A DNA stretch of 37,922 bases from Acidobacteria bacterium 13_1_20CM_2_55_15 (GTDB lineage Bacteria > Acidobacteriota > Terriglobia > 20CM-2-55-15): contig MNKP01000057.1 in NCBI GenBank assembly GCA_001920875.1, forward strand, positions 1 to 37,922, in the 5' to 3' direction. Below, piece after piece: positions 1 to 7,957 of the stretch. How positions within the stretch are numbered: the stretch's first letter is position 1; each line of letters starts with the position of its first letter. Below the pieces are notes generated by a model that did not search any database, was not told where the DNA came from, and saw only the letters and a program-made list of their open reading frames with translations. The position numbers were made by a program, and so were the translations under genes.

Positions 1-1
1 A

Positions 2-901
2 GCCGTTGTGCTTTTCAGCGTCCCGGCTTTTTCGCAACAGGGAGCTGCCATCGAGCGAGGGTTGCAGGCCGGCACCGGAGCCGGAGTGGAACAGGTTTTG
101 ACACAAACGACGGACATCGCCGGCGAGTGGGTCGTACGTAACTGGCAAAGCGTCATGGAGCGCGGCCAGGGTTCTGCCCTCGGCGATTATCTAGGCATTC
201 CACTCAATGAGGCCGGCCGGCTGAGAGCCGATACATTCGATGCAGGCGAGTGGAGCCTCCAGGATCTTCAATGCCGGCCGCATCCGGTTCCGTATCAATG
301 GCGCGCGCAGGGCGGGATGCGCATCAGCAAGGAAATCGATCCCGTGTCCCGCGAGCTGGTGGCCTATCACGTCGCGTTTGTACGATCTCTGGATCGTGCC
401 ATTTACATGGATGGACGCCCGCATCCGCCGGAGTGGGCGCCGCACACCTGGTCGGGTTTTTCCACCGGGCGCTTCGAAGGAAACGATCTCGTGATAACCA
501 CGACGCACCTGAAAGAATCCTATATCCGGCGCAATGGGCCAACCATGAGCGATCGGGCAAAAGTGACCGAGTGGCTCTCCCGGCATGGTGACTACTTGAC
601 CATAACCACATACATCGACGATCCCATTTACCTCGAAGAACCATTCATTCAATCGGTGACTTACAAGTGGGAGCCGCATACGGAGTTGGAGTACTTCCCG
701 TGTACCATCGTGAACGAGAACATTTCCGACCGAATTCCGCATAAGTTGCCCGGCAAAAATCCCGGCCTGAAAGAATTTTCGGAGCAGGAAGGAATACCCT
801 ACGAAGCCACCAGAGGCGGCGCCGAAACCCTGTATCCGGACTATCGGCAGAAGATGAAGACCATGAAGGTCGCTCCGATCAAGGCTGCGGTGCGGCCATA
901 A
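2..901 (+). CDS. Secreted protein of unknown function (5' end cut off by window)
   Basis: The frame is open from the first bases and begins inside the hydrophobic end of a signal peptide (VLFSVPAFSQQ), so the true start lies upstream of the window and the GTG at 8 is not a real start. The mature part has no catalytic motif I recognise. Its central portion (STGRFEGNDLVI, then a TIDDP-like stretch YIDDPIYLEEPF) matches the layout of the protein at 10664-11452 (STGKWEGDTLVV, SIDDPNVYTKPW), so the two are distant paralogues. The family is familiar to me from acidobacterial genomes, where it occurs in many copies without a known role; that association is from memory. It is probably periplasmic or extracellular. 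No operon partner is visible, since the next gene starts 53 bases downstream. Confidence 0.75.
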   Translation, partial: AVVLFSVPAFSQQGAAIERGLQAGTGAGVEQVLTQTTDIAGEWVVRNWQSVMERGQGSALGDYLGIPLNEAGRLRADTFDAGEWSLQDLQCRPHPVPYQWRAQGGMRISKEIDPVSRELVAYHVAFVRSLDRAIYMDGRPHPPEWAPHTWSGFSTGRFEGNDLVITTTHLKESYIRRNGPTMSDRAKVTEWLSRHGDYLTITTYIDDPIYLEEPFIQSVTYKWEPHTELEYFPCTIVNENISDRIPHKLPGKNPGLKEFSEQEGIPYEATRGGAETLYPDYRQKMKTMKVAPIKAAVRP

Positions 902-954
902 CCCGTGGTTGATGGTGAGCTGGGCTGCCAACGAAGTGTGAGATCATTTGAGGC

Positions 955-2013
955 ATGATGCGCGACACATATTCCCCTCCCCCGCGAGGAGGGGAATACT
1001 TCCTGGTACTTATCATCCTGTTTGCGCTAGGGGCCTCCATGCCTTTTCAGGCAAAGCCGCCTCTGCCGACGGGGCTGCTTTTCGACGACGTCTATCTCCA
1101 GCACTTGTCCGGCGACACCGGGCACCCCGAGCGGCCTGAGCGTCTCACCGCAATCCGCGACGGATTGGAGCAAGCGGGTCTGCTTAAAAGTCTCTTCCGA
1201 ATCGAGCCGCGCCGGGTTACAGAGCGGGAACTGGAGTTGGTTCACAAGCCGTCTTACATTGAGTTGGTTCGGCGTGAGTTGTCGGGTTTCGAAGGTCTGA
1301 AGGAACTCAGCACCGGCGATACACTGGCGTCCCCAGAGTCCCTGCAAACCGCTGAATTCGCCGTTGGCGGCGTCTTGAATGCTGTGGAGGCGGTGATGGC
1401 CGGGAAGGTCAAGAACGCTTTCGCAGCCGTTCGGCCTCCCGGCCATCACGCTACACCGGATCGCGGCATGGGCTTCTGCATCTTCAATAACGTCGCCATC
1501 GCAGCCCGGTATCTGCAATCGAAGCATCGCATCGGTCGCGTGTTGATCGTCGATTGGGATTACCACCACGGTAACGGCACCCAGGACACCTTCTATAACG
1601 ACGGTTCCGTTTTTTATTTCAGCACGCATCATTACGGTGCCTATCCCGGCAGCGGTTCGGCCGCGCAGACAGGCGAAGGACCTGGAGCCGGCAAAATTCT
1701 GAATGTGCCGATGCCACCGGGCGCGGGCGACAAAGAATTTCTTCAGGTCTTCGAAACGCGGCTGGTTCCCGCCGCTCGAAACTTCAAACCCGATTTCATT
1801 CTCATCAGCGCCGGTTTCGACAGCATGCGCGATGACCTGCTTGGCTTGTTCGATATTACCCCGGAAGGTTTCGCTGCCATGACCCGCGTTGTCATGAAGC
1901 TCGCCGATGAATTCAGCCGCGGCCGCGTGGTTTCCGTCCTGGAAGGCGGATACCGGCTGGACGGGCTAGCCGAAAGTGTCGTGGCCCACGTGAAGGCCCT
2001 GCAAGGAAATTGA
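955..2013 (+). CDS. Histone deacetylase-like (AcuC/class II) amidohydrolase
   Basis: This is a full-length zinc-dependent deacetylase-fold enzyme that would remove acetyl groups from an acylated amine such as acetyl-lysine or an acetylpolyamine. Signature motifs are in order: HPERPERL near the N-terminus, RPPGHHA around residue 160 (tandem catalytic His), DWDYHHGNGT around 200 (zinc ligands), SAGFDS around 285 (zinc Asp) and EGGY around 330. The start is uncertain. ATG 955 gives a leader FLVLIILFALG that looks like a signal peptide, preceded by SPPPRGGEY encoded by a perfect palindrome at 971-997. ATG 1039 would give a shorter cytoplasmic protein beginning MPFQAKPP. The first start fits an exported enzyme, which would be uncommon for this family. 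The exact substrate cannot be told from sequence. Confidence 0.9.
   Translation: MMRDTYSPPPRGGEYFLVLIILFALGASMPFQAKPPLPTGLLFDDVYLQHLSGDTGHPERPERLTAIRDGLEQAGLLKSLFRIEPRRVTERELELVHKPSYIELVRRELSGFEGLKELSTGDTLASPESLQTAEFAVGGVLNAVEAVMAGKVKNAFAAVRPPGHHATPDRGMGFCIFNNVAIAARYLQSKHRIGRVLIVDWDYHHGNGTQDTFYNDGSVFYFSTHHYGAYPGSGSAAQTGEGPGAGKILNVPMPPGAGDKEFLQVFETRLVPAARNFKPDFILISAGFDSMRDDLLGLFDITPEGFAAMTRVVMKLADEFSRGRVVSVLEGGYRLDGLAESVVAHVKALQGN
971..997. repeat. Perfect GC-rich palindrome inside a coding N-terminus
   Basis: Ten-base arms attcccctcc and ggaggggaat flank a seven-base loop (cccgcga). It lies within the reading frame of the deacetylase-like gene, between the upstream ATG and the hydrophobic leader. 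It may be a small dispersed palindromic element or an mRNA hairpin close to the start codon. No second copy is seen in the window. Confidence 0.6.
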
Positions 2014-2059
2014 GCAGGTTTCCAGGGAACCTGGCGAACGTGTTAGGAACCGGAGCCGT

Positions 2060-2383
2060 TTGCGATTTCCCCCAGAGACGATCAACACTATCGTCCATAC
2101 TCTCGTAGAGGCCGCGAGTCCAACGAAAGTCATCTTGTTCGGGTCTTATGCCAGGGGTGATGCGCGTGATGATTCCGACCTTGATCTTTTGGTCGTGGAG
2201 CCGAACGTGGTAAGCAAGCGTGACGAGATGGTTCGGCTTCGCCGGCTGCTTCGTCCCTTCCGAGTGCCTGTTGATGTTATCGTTGTTTCAGAAACGGAAT
2301 TCAATGATTGGGCGCCCTTAGCTGGAACCATTCATTATTGGGCCAGCAGAGAAGGGAAACTGCTGCATGAAGCAACCCGTTGA
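2060..2383 (+). CDS. MNT-type nucleotidyltransferase (antitoxin-like)
   Basis: A 107-residue minimal nucleotidyltransferase with the family's catalytic signature GS-x10-DxD: G28-S29 (FGSYARGDARDDSDLDLLVV region) and D40/D42. The third acidic position is likely D in VPVDVIVV near residue 73. In HEPN/MNT toxin-antitoxin pairs this protein AMPylates and silences the HEPN ribonuclease encoded next to it. Here the start appears to be TTG at 2060. The downstream HEPN-like frame begins at 2367, overlapping the last 17 bases, which is the usual arrangement for such pairs. Because that partner is decayed, this gene may be an orphan antitoxin. Confidence 0.85.
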   Translation: MRFPPETINTIVHTLVEAASPTKVILFGSYARGDARDDSDLDLLVVEPNVVSKRDEMVRLRRLLRPFRVPVDVIVVSETEFNDWAPLAGTIHYWASREGKLLHEATR

Positions 2384-2555
2384 CCTGGCACGGAGATTTC
2401 TTGCAGTTGCCGACCGGGACATCAAGACGCATCGAGATTGGATCGCGAAGGTCGTTGCGGGTGTCCGGCTTTGGGCTGAGACCGAGGTTGAGGCCAGCAT
2501 CAAGCCCCAAGGTTCGCAAGCCCCGGCTGAGAATACAACTTCGCACACGGAATAG
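2367..2555 (+). pseudogene. Truncated HEPN-domain partner of the MNT gene
   Basis: The first residues (MKQPVDLARRFLAVADRDIKT) resemble the start of HEPN proteins paired with MNT antitoxins, and LWAETEVEASIK could be an eroded version of the common FHAQQAVEKSLK helix. The frame stops after 62 residues, whereas family members are usually about 120-140 residues. The RX4-6H ribonuclease motif normally found in the C-terminal half is absent. No other frame downstream clearly continues the domain. I infer a decayed toxin gene. It could alternatively be a chance frame, but the overlap with the MNT gene argues for a remnant. Confidence 0.5.
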
Positions 2556-2655
2556 GACTGAAGCGCTCACGTCTCAATGTGCGGACCTTCCTTTCTGCGT
2601 TCTTCTCCACCGACTTTCGGCATAAAATCAGGGCGATCTGTAACAGGAGGACAGG

Positions 2656-3870
2656 ATGAACAAACTCGGCCTAGCGGTGATCACGATCGTATTCTTTGCG
2701 GGCCAGACATTGGCTCAGGACTCGAATCAGGGTTGGGTGACGGCCTGGGGTGCGTCGCAGCAGGGATTGGGCGAAGCCAAGATCACCAACGCGACCGTAC
2801 GTATGATTGCGCGAGTGACGATTCCTGGCGACAGCGTCCGAATCCGGCTGGACAACACGTTCGGGACAGCGCCAGTCACGTTCGGCAGCGTTACGGTGGG
2901 GCCGCGGATTCAAGGGGCGGCTGTTGCAGTGGGACTGAACAAGCCCGTTACGTTTGGTGGAAAAACTTCGGTGACGATTCCGGCCGAAGGTTCAGTCCGA
3001 AGTGATGCCGTGGGCCTACACGTCGATGCGCAGCAGGATCTGGCGGTGAGCCTCTTTGTCAATGGAGCGAACGTTGCGCCCAGTCAACATGGCAATGCGG
3101 TGGTCATCTCATATCTCACGGCCAACGATGCCGGTGACCAGACATCATCTGAAGACGGCAAGCCGTTTACCGGCAAGACCACGGCAATGTTCTGGTTGAA
3201 ATCGATCGATGTGCGCACCGCCTCGCCGGCTACCGCGATCGTCGCGTTCGGAGATTCCATCACGGATGGGACTTGCTCGACTCTGGATGCTCACGACCGT
3301 TGGGAAGATGTCCTCGCTCAGCGCCTGGCGTTGATGGGCCCTTTTTCCCGCTCCGTCGTCAACGAAGGAATTGGCGGGAATACCGTTACGGGCGCGCATT
3401 TGGTGCCGAGGGCGAACAGCCCGCCGGGTCTCGAGCGCCTCGAGCGTGATGTGCTGTCGCATTCCGGCGTCAGTCACGTTGTCTTGTTCTTGGGTACGAA
3501 CGACATTCGCCGGGATGTCGGCGCCGATGAACTGATGACCGGAATGAGAGAAATCTCAACCCGGCTCAAAGCGAAGGGCATTAAGGTGATTGGCGCCACG
3601 ATCATTCCGCGGCACAACGTCGCTCCGGTTCCGGACAACACCGGCTGGAACGATGCGAAGACGAAGATCCGCAATCAGGTCAACGATTGGATCCGTACGA
3701 AGGCGGGGTTCGACGGCGTCCTTGACTTCGACAAGATCGTCCGCAGCCCAACGAACGCAGATCTTATCAACCCGCCTTACAATTGCGGAGACGGCATTCA
3801 TCCGTCCCCGATCGGATATTTGCAGATGGGCAAGTCCGTCGATCTGCTGCTGTTCATAGGGAGGAAGTAA
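2656..3870 (+). CDS. Secreted SGNH/GDSL-family hydrolase
   Basis: A 404-residue exported esterase-type enzyme. Residues 1-20 form a clear signal peptide ending near LAQ-DS. Residues about 25-190 form an N-terminal beta-rich region. The SGNH core follows: block I FGDSIT at about 198 (nucleophile Ser), block II GIGGN at about 238, block III GTND at about 280, and block V DGIHPS at about 379 (Asp and His of the triad). The N-terminal region and motif spacing are like secreted carbohydrate-ester or lipid hydrolases of the lysophospholipase L1 type, but the substrate is unknown. A good ribosome site (aggagg) precedes ATG 2656. The CYCXC gene starts five bases after its stop, so they are probably co-transcribed. 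Confidence 0.92.
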   Translation: MNKLGLAVITIVFFAGQTLAQDSNQGWVTAWGASQQGLGEAKITNATVRMIARVTIPGDSVRIRLDNTFGTAPVTFGSVTVGPRIQGAAVAVGLNKPVTFGGKTSVTIPAEGSVRSDAVGLHVDAQQDLAVSLFVNGANVAPSQHGNAVVISYLTANDAGDQTSSEDGKPFTGKTTAMFWLKSIDVRTASPATAIVAFGDSITDGTCSTLDAHDRWEDVLAQRLALMGPFSRSVVNEGIGGNTVTGAHLVPRANSPPGLERLERDVLSHSGVSHVVLFLGTNDIRRDVGADELMTGMREISTRLKAKGIKVIGATIIPRHNVAPVPDNTGWNDAKTKIRNQVNDWIRTKAGFDGVLDFDKIVRSPTNADLINPPYNCGDGIHPSPIGYLQMGKSVDLLLFIGRK

Positions 3871-3875
3871 ATTAA

Positions 3876-4310
3876 ATGACATCCAAAACGAAACCCAAGA
3901 AGCGAAAGAAGATGAACAAGCAAGCTATGTGGCTTGTCCTCGGATCGGCGGGCGCGCTGGCGTTGATCGCGTGGATATTCATAGGCGGTGGCGGCCAACA
4001 ATTAACGGCCTCCGGGGCGAAACTCGTTCACACCATGGATCCGAGCTACTTTTCTAAAGATCCGAAGGCGCGTGCGGCCTATCAGGTTGCAAACGATATG
4101 CCGGAGGTTCTTGCCGAACTGCCCTGCTTCTGCGGATGTATGACAGCTCTTGGACACGAGAGCAATCTGTTCTGCTTCAAGGACGAACACGGTTCCGGAT
4201 GCAACATTTGTGAGGACATTGCGCTGGAAGCCCGGGACATGCATAACAAGGGTTTCTCCATCGAACGGATCAAGGATGTCATACGCGAACACTTCGGCCA
4301 TTCGCAGTGA
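3876..4310 (+). CDS. CYCXC-type (PCYCGC motif) membrane-anchored protein
   Basis: A 144-residue protein with a lysine-rich N-terminus followed by one membrane segment (about residues 18-36, LVLGSAGALALIAWIFIGG). The exported domain contains LPCFCGCM, a variant of the PCYCGC motif in which the Tyr is Phe, and further cysteines in LFCFKDEHGSGCNICED. This matches the CYCXC family, whose members are small exported cysteine-rich proteins, some with selenocysteine. All codons here read as Cys. The role is not established; metal binding or thiol redox chemistry is an inference from the cysteines. A ggagg-type ribosome site sits inside the end of the upstream SGNH gene. Confidence 0.8.
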   Translation: MTSKTKPKKRKKMNKQAMWLVLGSAGALALIAWIFIGGGGQQLTASGAKLVHTMDPSYFSKDPKARAAYQVANDMPEVLAELPCFCGCMTALGHESNLFCFKDEHGSGCNICEDIALEARDMHNKGFSIERIKDVIREHFGHSQ

Positions 4311-4409
4311 AACTGTAGCGGTTCATAAAGAAGTGTTCGTCGCCAACGGGCCGCTGAACCGCGTTTTCACGTTCTACTTTCCCGAAATGTTCGATTAGGA
4401 AACGCGGCT

Positions 4410-5141
4410 CTAACGCTTCTGCCCATTCGTGATAAACGCCTCCATCAATCCGTCGACGCAGATTCGCCGTGCTGTAATCGCCAGTCGCATGGCAAGCAGC
4501 CCCGTCTTTTGCGCGGATTCGGTGACGCAAAGCTCGGTTAGGATGCGCACGGCGCGCTCGCAGTGGTCCTCTTCGACGTGCGCATGAACGTAGTAGAAGT
4601 CGAGCGCGGATTTCGGAACTCCGTAGTGGTTTTCCAGCGCTTCGGCCATTCGCACGACGTGTATTGCGTTGATCGACTCCGTGGCGATATTTCCACCGCA
4701 GAGCGCCTCGATGGTGCCCGCGCGCTGCAGCGTAAACAACTCGTTCCTCTCGATGATCGTCGTCGGTAGATAGTCTGTGTTGAAGACCTCGTAGCGCGTC
4801 CAGCCCAGCGCCTCACACAGCCGCACAAATAGAATCGAGTGACCGGTCTGCATGCCGCCGACCGTGTCTTCGCCGCCTTCCTCGACGACCAACGGGATGA
4901 GCGAACGCTGCCTCTGGAGATCTTCCCAGGTCGGCATCACACCGCCGGCAGAAATGATCTTCCACGCCGCGTGCCGCAGCGTGTCCAAGAAGAACGCGCC
5001 CTGCTGGCGGATGATATTGCGAACCTGATCGCGTGAAAGCTGGCCCTTCCAGATCATGTGAAAAAGTGGATGGTGCAGCCAGGGGTGCGTGTCCTCAGCC
5101 TCCTTCAACAGGTTTCTCGCGAATTCGGCAGGCGGAAACAT
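4410..5141 (-). CDS. Haem-oxygenase-fold protein, TenA/PqqC/iron-oxidase-like
   Basis: The 243-residue all-helical protein begins FARNLLKEAEDTHPWLHHPLF and carries HAHVEEDHCERA near residue 185-195, a His/Glu/His set typical of the metal-binding haem-oxygenase-like superfamily that includes PqqC, TenA and the diiron oxidases. The early TLRHA histidine is also conserved-like. It may be an oxygenase or oxidase acting on a small molecule. PqqC itself closes the PQQ ring, and a PQQ dehydrogenase lies 4 kb away, but no other pqq gene is present, so I do not assign it. I prefer ATG 5141 to ATG 5162 because AAGGAG stands seven bases before it. Confidence 0.75.
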   Translation of the reverse strand: MFPPAEFARNLLKEAEDTHPWLHHPLFHMIWKGQLSRDQVRNIIRQQGAFFLDTLRHAAWKIISAGGVMPTWEDLQRQRSLIPLVVEEGGEDTVGGMQTGHSILFVRLCEALGWTRYEVFNTDYLPTTIIERNELFTLQRAGTIEALCGGNIATESINAIHVVRMAEALENHYGVPKSALDFYYVHAHVEEDHCERAVRILTELCVTESAQKTGLLAMRLAITARRICVDGLMEAFITNGQKR

Positions 5142-5189
5142 GGATCGTCTCCTTGCGGTCATTATTGGAGTCGTGATGATACCAGATGT

Positions 5190-5597
5190 ATGATGGCGTC
5201 GCTTAGAGCGGTAATGGGTCGAATTTCAAAATCTAACGTTACATACACAATCACCGTTTCGAATACCGGAAGACCGGGCAAAGGTCTTACGGCCGAGTAC
5301 GTTACCGTCACGCTTCCCCTGCTGAGAGGCAGAGACCCGGAAGAAGTGACGACAATAGTTGAGGCAACGACGGGGGGTGGTTATACTGGCATTCATCGCG
5401 ACCCAATCACGAACACCAACGCAGCGGAATTCGAAGTACCGAAACTGGGACCGCAGGAAAAGCGCACGTTCACGATCACTCTCTCCGGAATCGGCGCGAA
5501 CTCCGGAATTCCACGCGGAACGGTGAAGTGGGAAAGACCGCGATTAGGTTCAGGCGGCACGGATCTTATTGCAATTTCCACGCCGCTCGGAAGGTAA
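5190..5597 (+). CDS. Hypothetical protein with DUF11/Ig-like beta domain, possibly a fragment
   Basis: The translated region contains VTYTITVSNTGRPGKGL and FEVPKLGPQEKRTFTITLSG, the alternating pattern of a DUF11-like or immunoglobulin-like beta-sandwich found in secreted or surface proteins. No signal peptide, transmembrane segment or ribosome site precedes ATG 5190. The frame stays open upstream to 5058, but that part is antisense to the neighbouring gene. It therefore looks like the tail of a longer exported protein that has lost its 5' end. Function is unknown. Confidence 0.4.
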   Translation: MMASLRAVMGRISKSNVTYTITVSNTGRPGKGLTAEYVTVTLPLLRGRDPEEVTTIVEATTGGGYTGIHRDPITNTNAAEFEVPKLGPQEKRTFTITLSGIGANSGIPRGTVKWERPRLGSGGTDLIAISTPLGR

Positions 5598-5617
5598 TAT
5601 CGCAAAAAGGCCGAAAC

Positions 5618-5682
5618 GGGCGGTCATAGACCGCCCCTACAGTACCGGCATCGACACTGTAGGCGCGGTCTGTGACCGCGCC
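5618..5682. repeat. Inverted pair of CTGTAGGNGCGGTC palindromic units
   Basis: Two hairpins lie back to back. The first is gggcggtc-ata-gaccgccc (5618-5636), the second ggcgcggtc-tgt-gaccgcgcc (5662-5682), and between them ctacagt (5637-5643) pairs with actgtag (5656-5662). Each half reads, in opposite directions, as CTGTAGG(G)GCGGTCTRTGACCGC. It separates the fragmentary gene from the Tat substrate gene and could fold into one long structure in RNA. A degenerate solo half occurs at 23895-23912. Confidence 0.75.
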
Positions 5683-5708
5683 ACGGCCCGAATTCACGGG
5701 AGGACATC

Positions 5709-7235
5709 ATGCAAGACAAAGCCACACGCCGACAATTTCTGAAAGCCGCCGGAATGAGCGGAGCTGCTCTCAGTGTTGGAAATTTGGGGTTTCTCGAGAA
5801 GGTGCCGCCCGTATCGGCCCAGGAGGCGCGAGTAACACCGGCATTGGTAAGGCTCAATGCAGGAATCGAGCCGTTGGTCCGGCTGATCGAAGACACGCCG
5901 CAGGCGGAACTGCTCGAGCAAGTGGCTCAGCGTATTCGGCAGGGAACCACGTATCAACAGGTGGTCGCCGCCCTGTTTCTGGCGGGCGTTCGCAATATCG
6001 CTCCGCGGCCTAATGTCGGCTTCAAGTTCCACGCAGTCATGGTCATCAATGCGGCGCATCAGGAAAGTCTTGCGTCACCGGAAACCGATCGCTGGCTGCC
6101 GATATTCTGGGCCCTCGATGAGTTCAAAAAATCGCAGGCGATGGAACAGCACGACAGCGGCTGGAGAATGGCGCCGGTTAACGAAAGCATCGTTCCGCCC
6201 CCTCACAAAGCCAAAGCAGCCTTCATCACAGCGATGGACAATTGGGACGAAAAGAACGCCGACGCCTCCATCGCCGGACTTGTCCGATCGGCCGGAGCCA
6301 ACGAGATCTATGAGCTTTTTTACCGTTACGGCGCCCGCGATTTCCGCTCCATCGGCCATAAAGCGATTTTTACAGGACATAGCTGGCGGTTGCTCCAGTT
6401 CATCGGATGGCAGCATGCCGAGGCGGTGTTGCGCTCTCTGGCGTTCGCCTGCTTGAATCACGATGTGAAGAACACGACGCCGGCTCTGAGTGATGAGCCT
6501 GCCGACCGGCCCTGGCGGCGGAACCAGAAACTGGTTGCCGGTATGGGTTCAGCCTGGATGAGCGGAAAAGTCGATGATGGCGCGACCCGCGAGATGCTGG
6601 CGGTGCTGCGCCAAGGAACCGACGAGGAAGCGTGCGACAAAGCGGTTGCCTTGATCGGCAGTGGTATCTCACCGCAATCCATCTGGGATGCGCTTTTCAT
6701 TGCGGCCAGCGAAATCGTCATGAGGCAGCCCAACGTTCCCAACGTACACTCGATGAGTTCCGCCAATGCGCTGCGATATGCGTTCCAGGCGAGCGGCGAC
6801 GACGTTACGAGAAAGCTTCTAATTCTTCAAGACTGTGCGTTCATTACCCGATTCCGCGATGCCGTGCGAGGCAAGGTCGCCGACCTCCGCATCGACGACG
6901 TAAAACCGCTTGCGGTCAAAGAATCCGCCGAAGCTATCGAGGAGATCTTTAGCGATGTGAGCGCAGACCACCTAAACGGGGCAAAAAAGATTCACTACTA
7001 TCTGAGCAACGGCGGCTCGCCGCAGGATCTTATGAATGCAGCGAGACGGTTGATCTTTCTGAAAGGACGCGACGCGCACGACTACAAGTTCAGTTGCGCG
7101 GTCCTCGAAGATTACTTCAAGGTGAGTCCCGCTTGGCGCAACCAGTTCCTGGCGGCAAGCTCATTCTATTTGAAAGGTAGTGGCGAGAAGGACAACGTTC
7201 TGGTGCAAAGAACGCGAGCAGCAATGAAACTATAA
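5709..7235 (+). CDS. Tat-exported protein of unknown function, helical, His-rich
   Basis: A 508-residue protein with a twin-arginine leader (TRRQFLKAAG, residues 6-15) followed by a hydrophobic stretch and VSAQEA, a plausible cleavage site near residue 38. Tat export usually means folding, and often cofactor insertion, before export. The mature protein is mostly helical, with histidines in KFHAVMVINAAHQ, SIGHKAIFTGHSW and IGWQHAE that could bind a metal or haem, but there is no CxxCH or recognised domain. I do not recognise the family. It is followed by a cupin (103 bases after the stop) and a tetraheme cytochrome, all on the same strand, which suggests an exported redox or oxygenase unit. 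A good ribosome site (gggagga) precedes ATG 5709. Confidence 0.8.
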   Translation: MQDKATRRQFLKAAGMSGAALSVGNLGFLEKVPPVSAQEARVTPALVRLNAGIEPLVRLIEDTPQAELLEQVAQRIRQGTTYQQVVAALFLAGVRNIAPRPNVGFKFHAVMVINAAHQESLASPETDRWLPIFWALDEFKKSQAMEQHDSGWRMAPVNESIVPPPHKAKAAFITAMDNWDEKNADASIAGLVRSAGANEIYELFYRYGARDFRSIGHKAIFTGHSWRLLQFIGWQHAEAVLRSLAFACLNHDVKNTTPALSDEPADRPWRRNQKLVAGMGSAWMSGKVDDGATREMLAVLRQGTDEEACDKAVALIGSGISPQSIWDALFIAASEIVMRQPNVPNVHSMSSANALRYAFQASGDDVTRKLLILQDCAFITRFRDAVRGKVADLRIDDVKPLAVKESAEAIEEIFSDVSADHLNGAKKIHYYLSNGGSPQDLMNAARRLIFLKGRDAHDYKFSCAVLEDYFKVSPAWRNQFLAASSFYLKGSGEKDNVLVQRTRAAMKL

Positions 7236-7337
7236 GAGATGCCTCTCCCAGAGGTTGAGAGACCTTTGCTTGACTTCAACGGCCAGGGCGGTTCATGGTA
7301 TACCCACCGCTCGGGAAGGAAGACGAAGGAGATTGTT

Positions 7338-7916
7338 ATGATCACGAAACGTATATGGTCGGGTGCCCTCGCATTCGCGTTCGCCCTCTCCATGAGCATT
7401 CTAACTTCGGCCGAAGCTCAGAATAAGGGGCAAGGTCAGCCGGACAAGAGCAAAGCCGGCGGCGGAAAGTTCACGTTCATCCCTCATGCCGACCTCGAAG
7501 CCTTGATGAAAACGAACGGAGACCATCCGGCCCGAGTGGTCGATATCGCGAAAAGCTACAATCTCGGCGCCTATCTCCTCCATTTCGATCCGAGGCCGCC
7601 GAATACGAACCTGGGCGGCTGGGCTCACAACGATATCTCCGAACTCTATTACGTGATCCGGGGCGCAGGGACGTTCCTAATCGGAGGCGAGCTGGAGAAC
7701 CCGACGAAAGACGATCCCAACACCGATTCCGTCAAAACGGTTCGGGGACCCAGTGTCAGCGGCAAGATCAACGGCTATACCGCGCAGAAATATGTCGCTG
7801 GCGACATTATGATCATTCCCGTCGGTGTTCCACATCTTCCGGGATACGAGGTTACCGAAAAGACCGATATTGTCCGGGTCGTGATCGATCCTGAAAAAGC
7901 ACTCAATTTGAAATGA
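7338..7916 (+). CDS. Secreted cupin-domain protein
   Basis: A 192-residue exported single-domain cupin. The start at ATG 7338 is chosen because gaaggaga precedes it and it gives a typical signal peptide (residues 1-28, ending SAEA-QN); the in-frame ATG at 7239 adds 33 unconvincing residues. Cupin motif 1 is visible in WAHNDISELYYVIRGAGTF (His and Glu metal ligands), and motif 2 in GDIMIIPVGVPH (His ligand). The loop between them is long. Such proteins range from dioxygenases and isomerases to simple binding proteins, so the reaction is unknown. Its stop overlaps an upstream ATG of the cytochrome gene, which points to co-transcription and coupled translation. Confidence 0.85.
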   Translation: MITKRIWSGALAFAFALSMSILTSAEAQNKGQGQPDKSKAGGGKFTFIPHADLEALMKTNGDHPARVVDIAKSYNLGAYLLHFDPRPPNTNLGGWAHNDISELYYVIRGAGTFLIGGELENPTKDDPNTDSVKTVRGPSVSGKINGYTAQKYVAGDIMIIPVGVPHLPGYEVTEKTDIVRVVIDPEKALNLK

Positions 7917-7957
7917 ATAAAAACAGAAAAGAAAAAAACAGGAAAGAAGGGGGACCA

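Noticed and set aside
7239-7337. N-terminal extension of the cupin gene and a CCTCTCCC-like sequence at 7242
   Set aside because: The internal ATG 7338 has the ribosome site and signal peptide. The match to the palindromic element covers only about ten bases without its hairpin.
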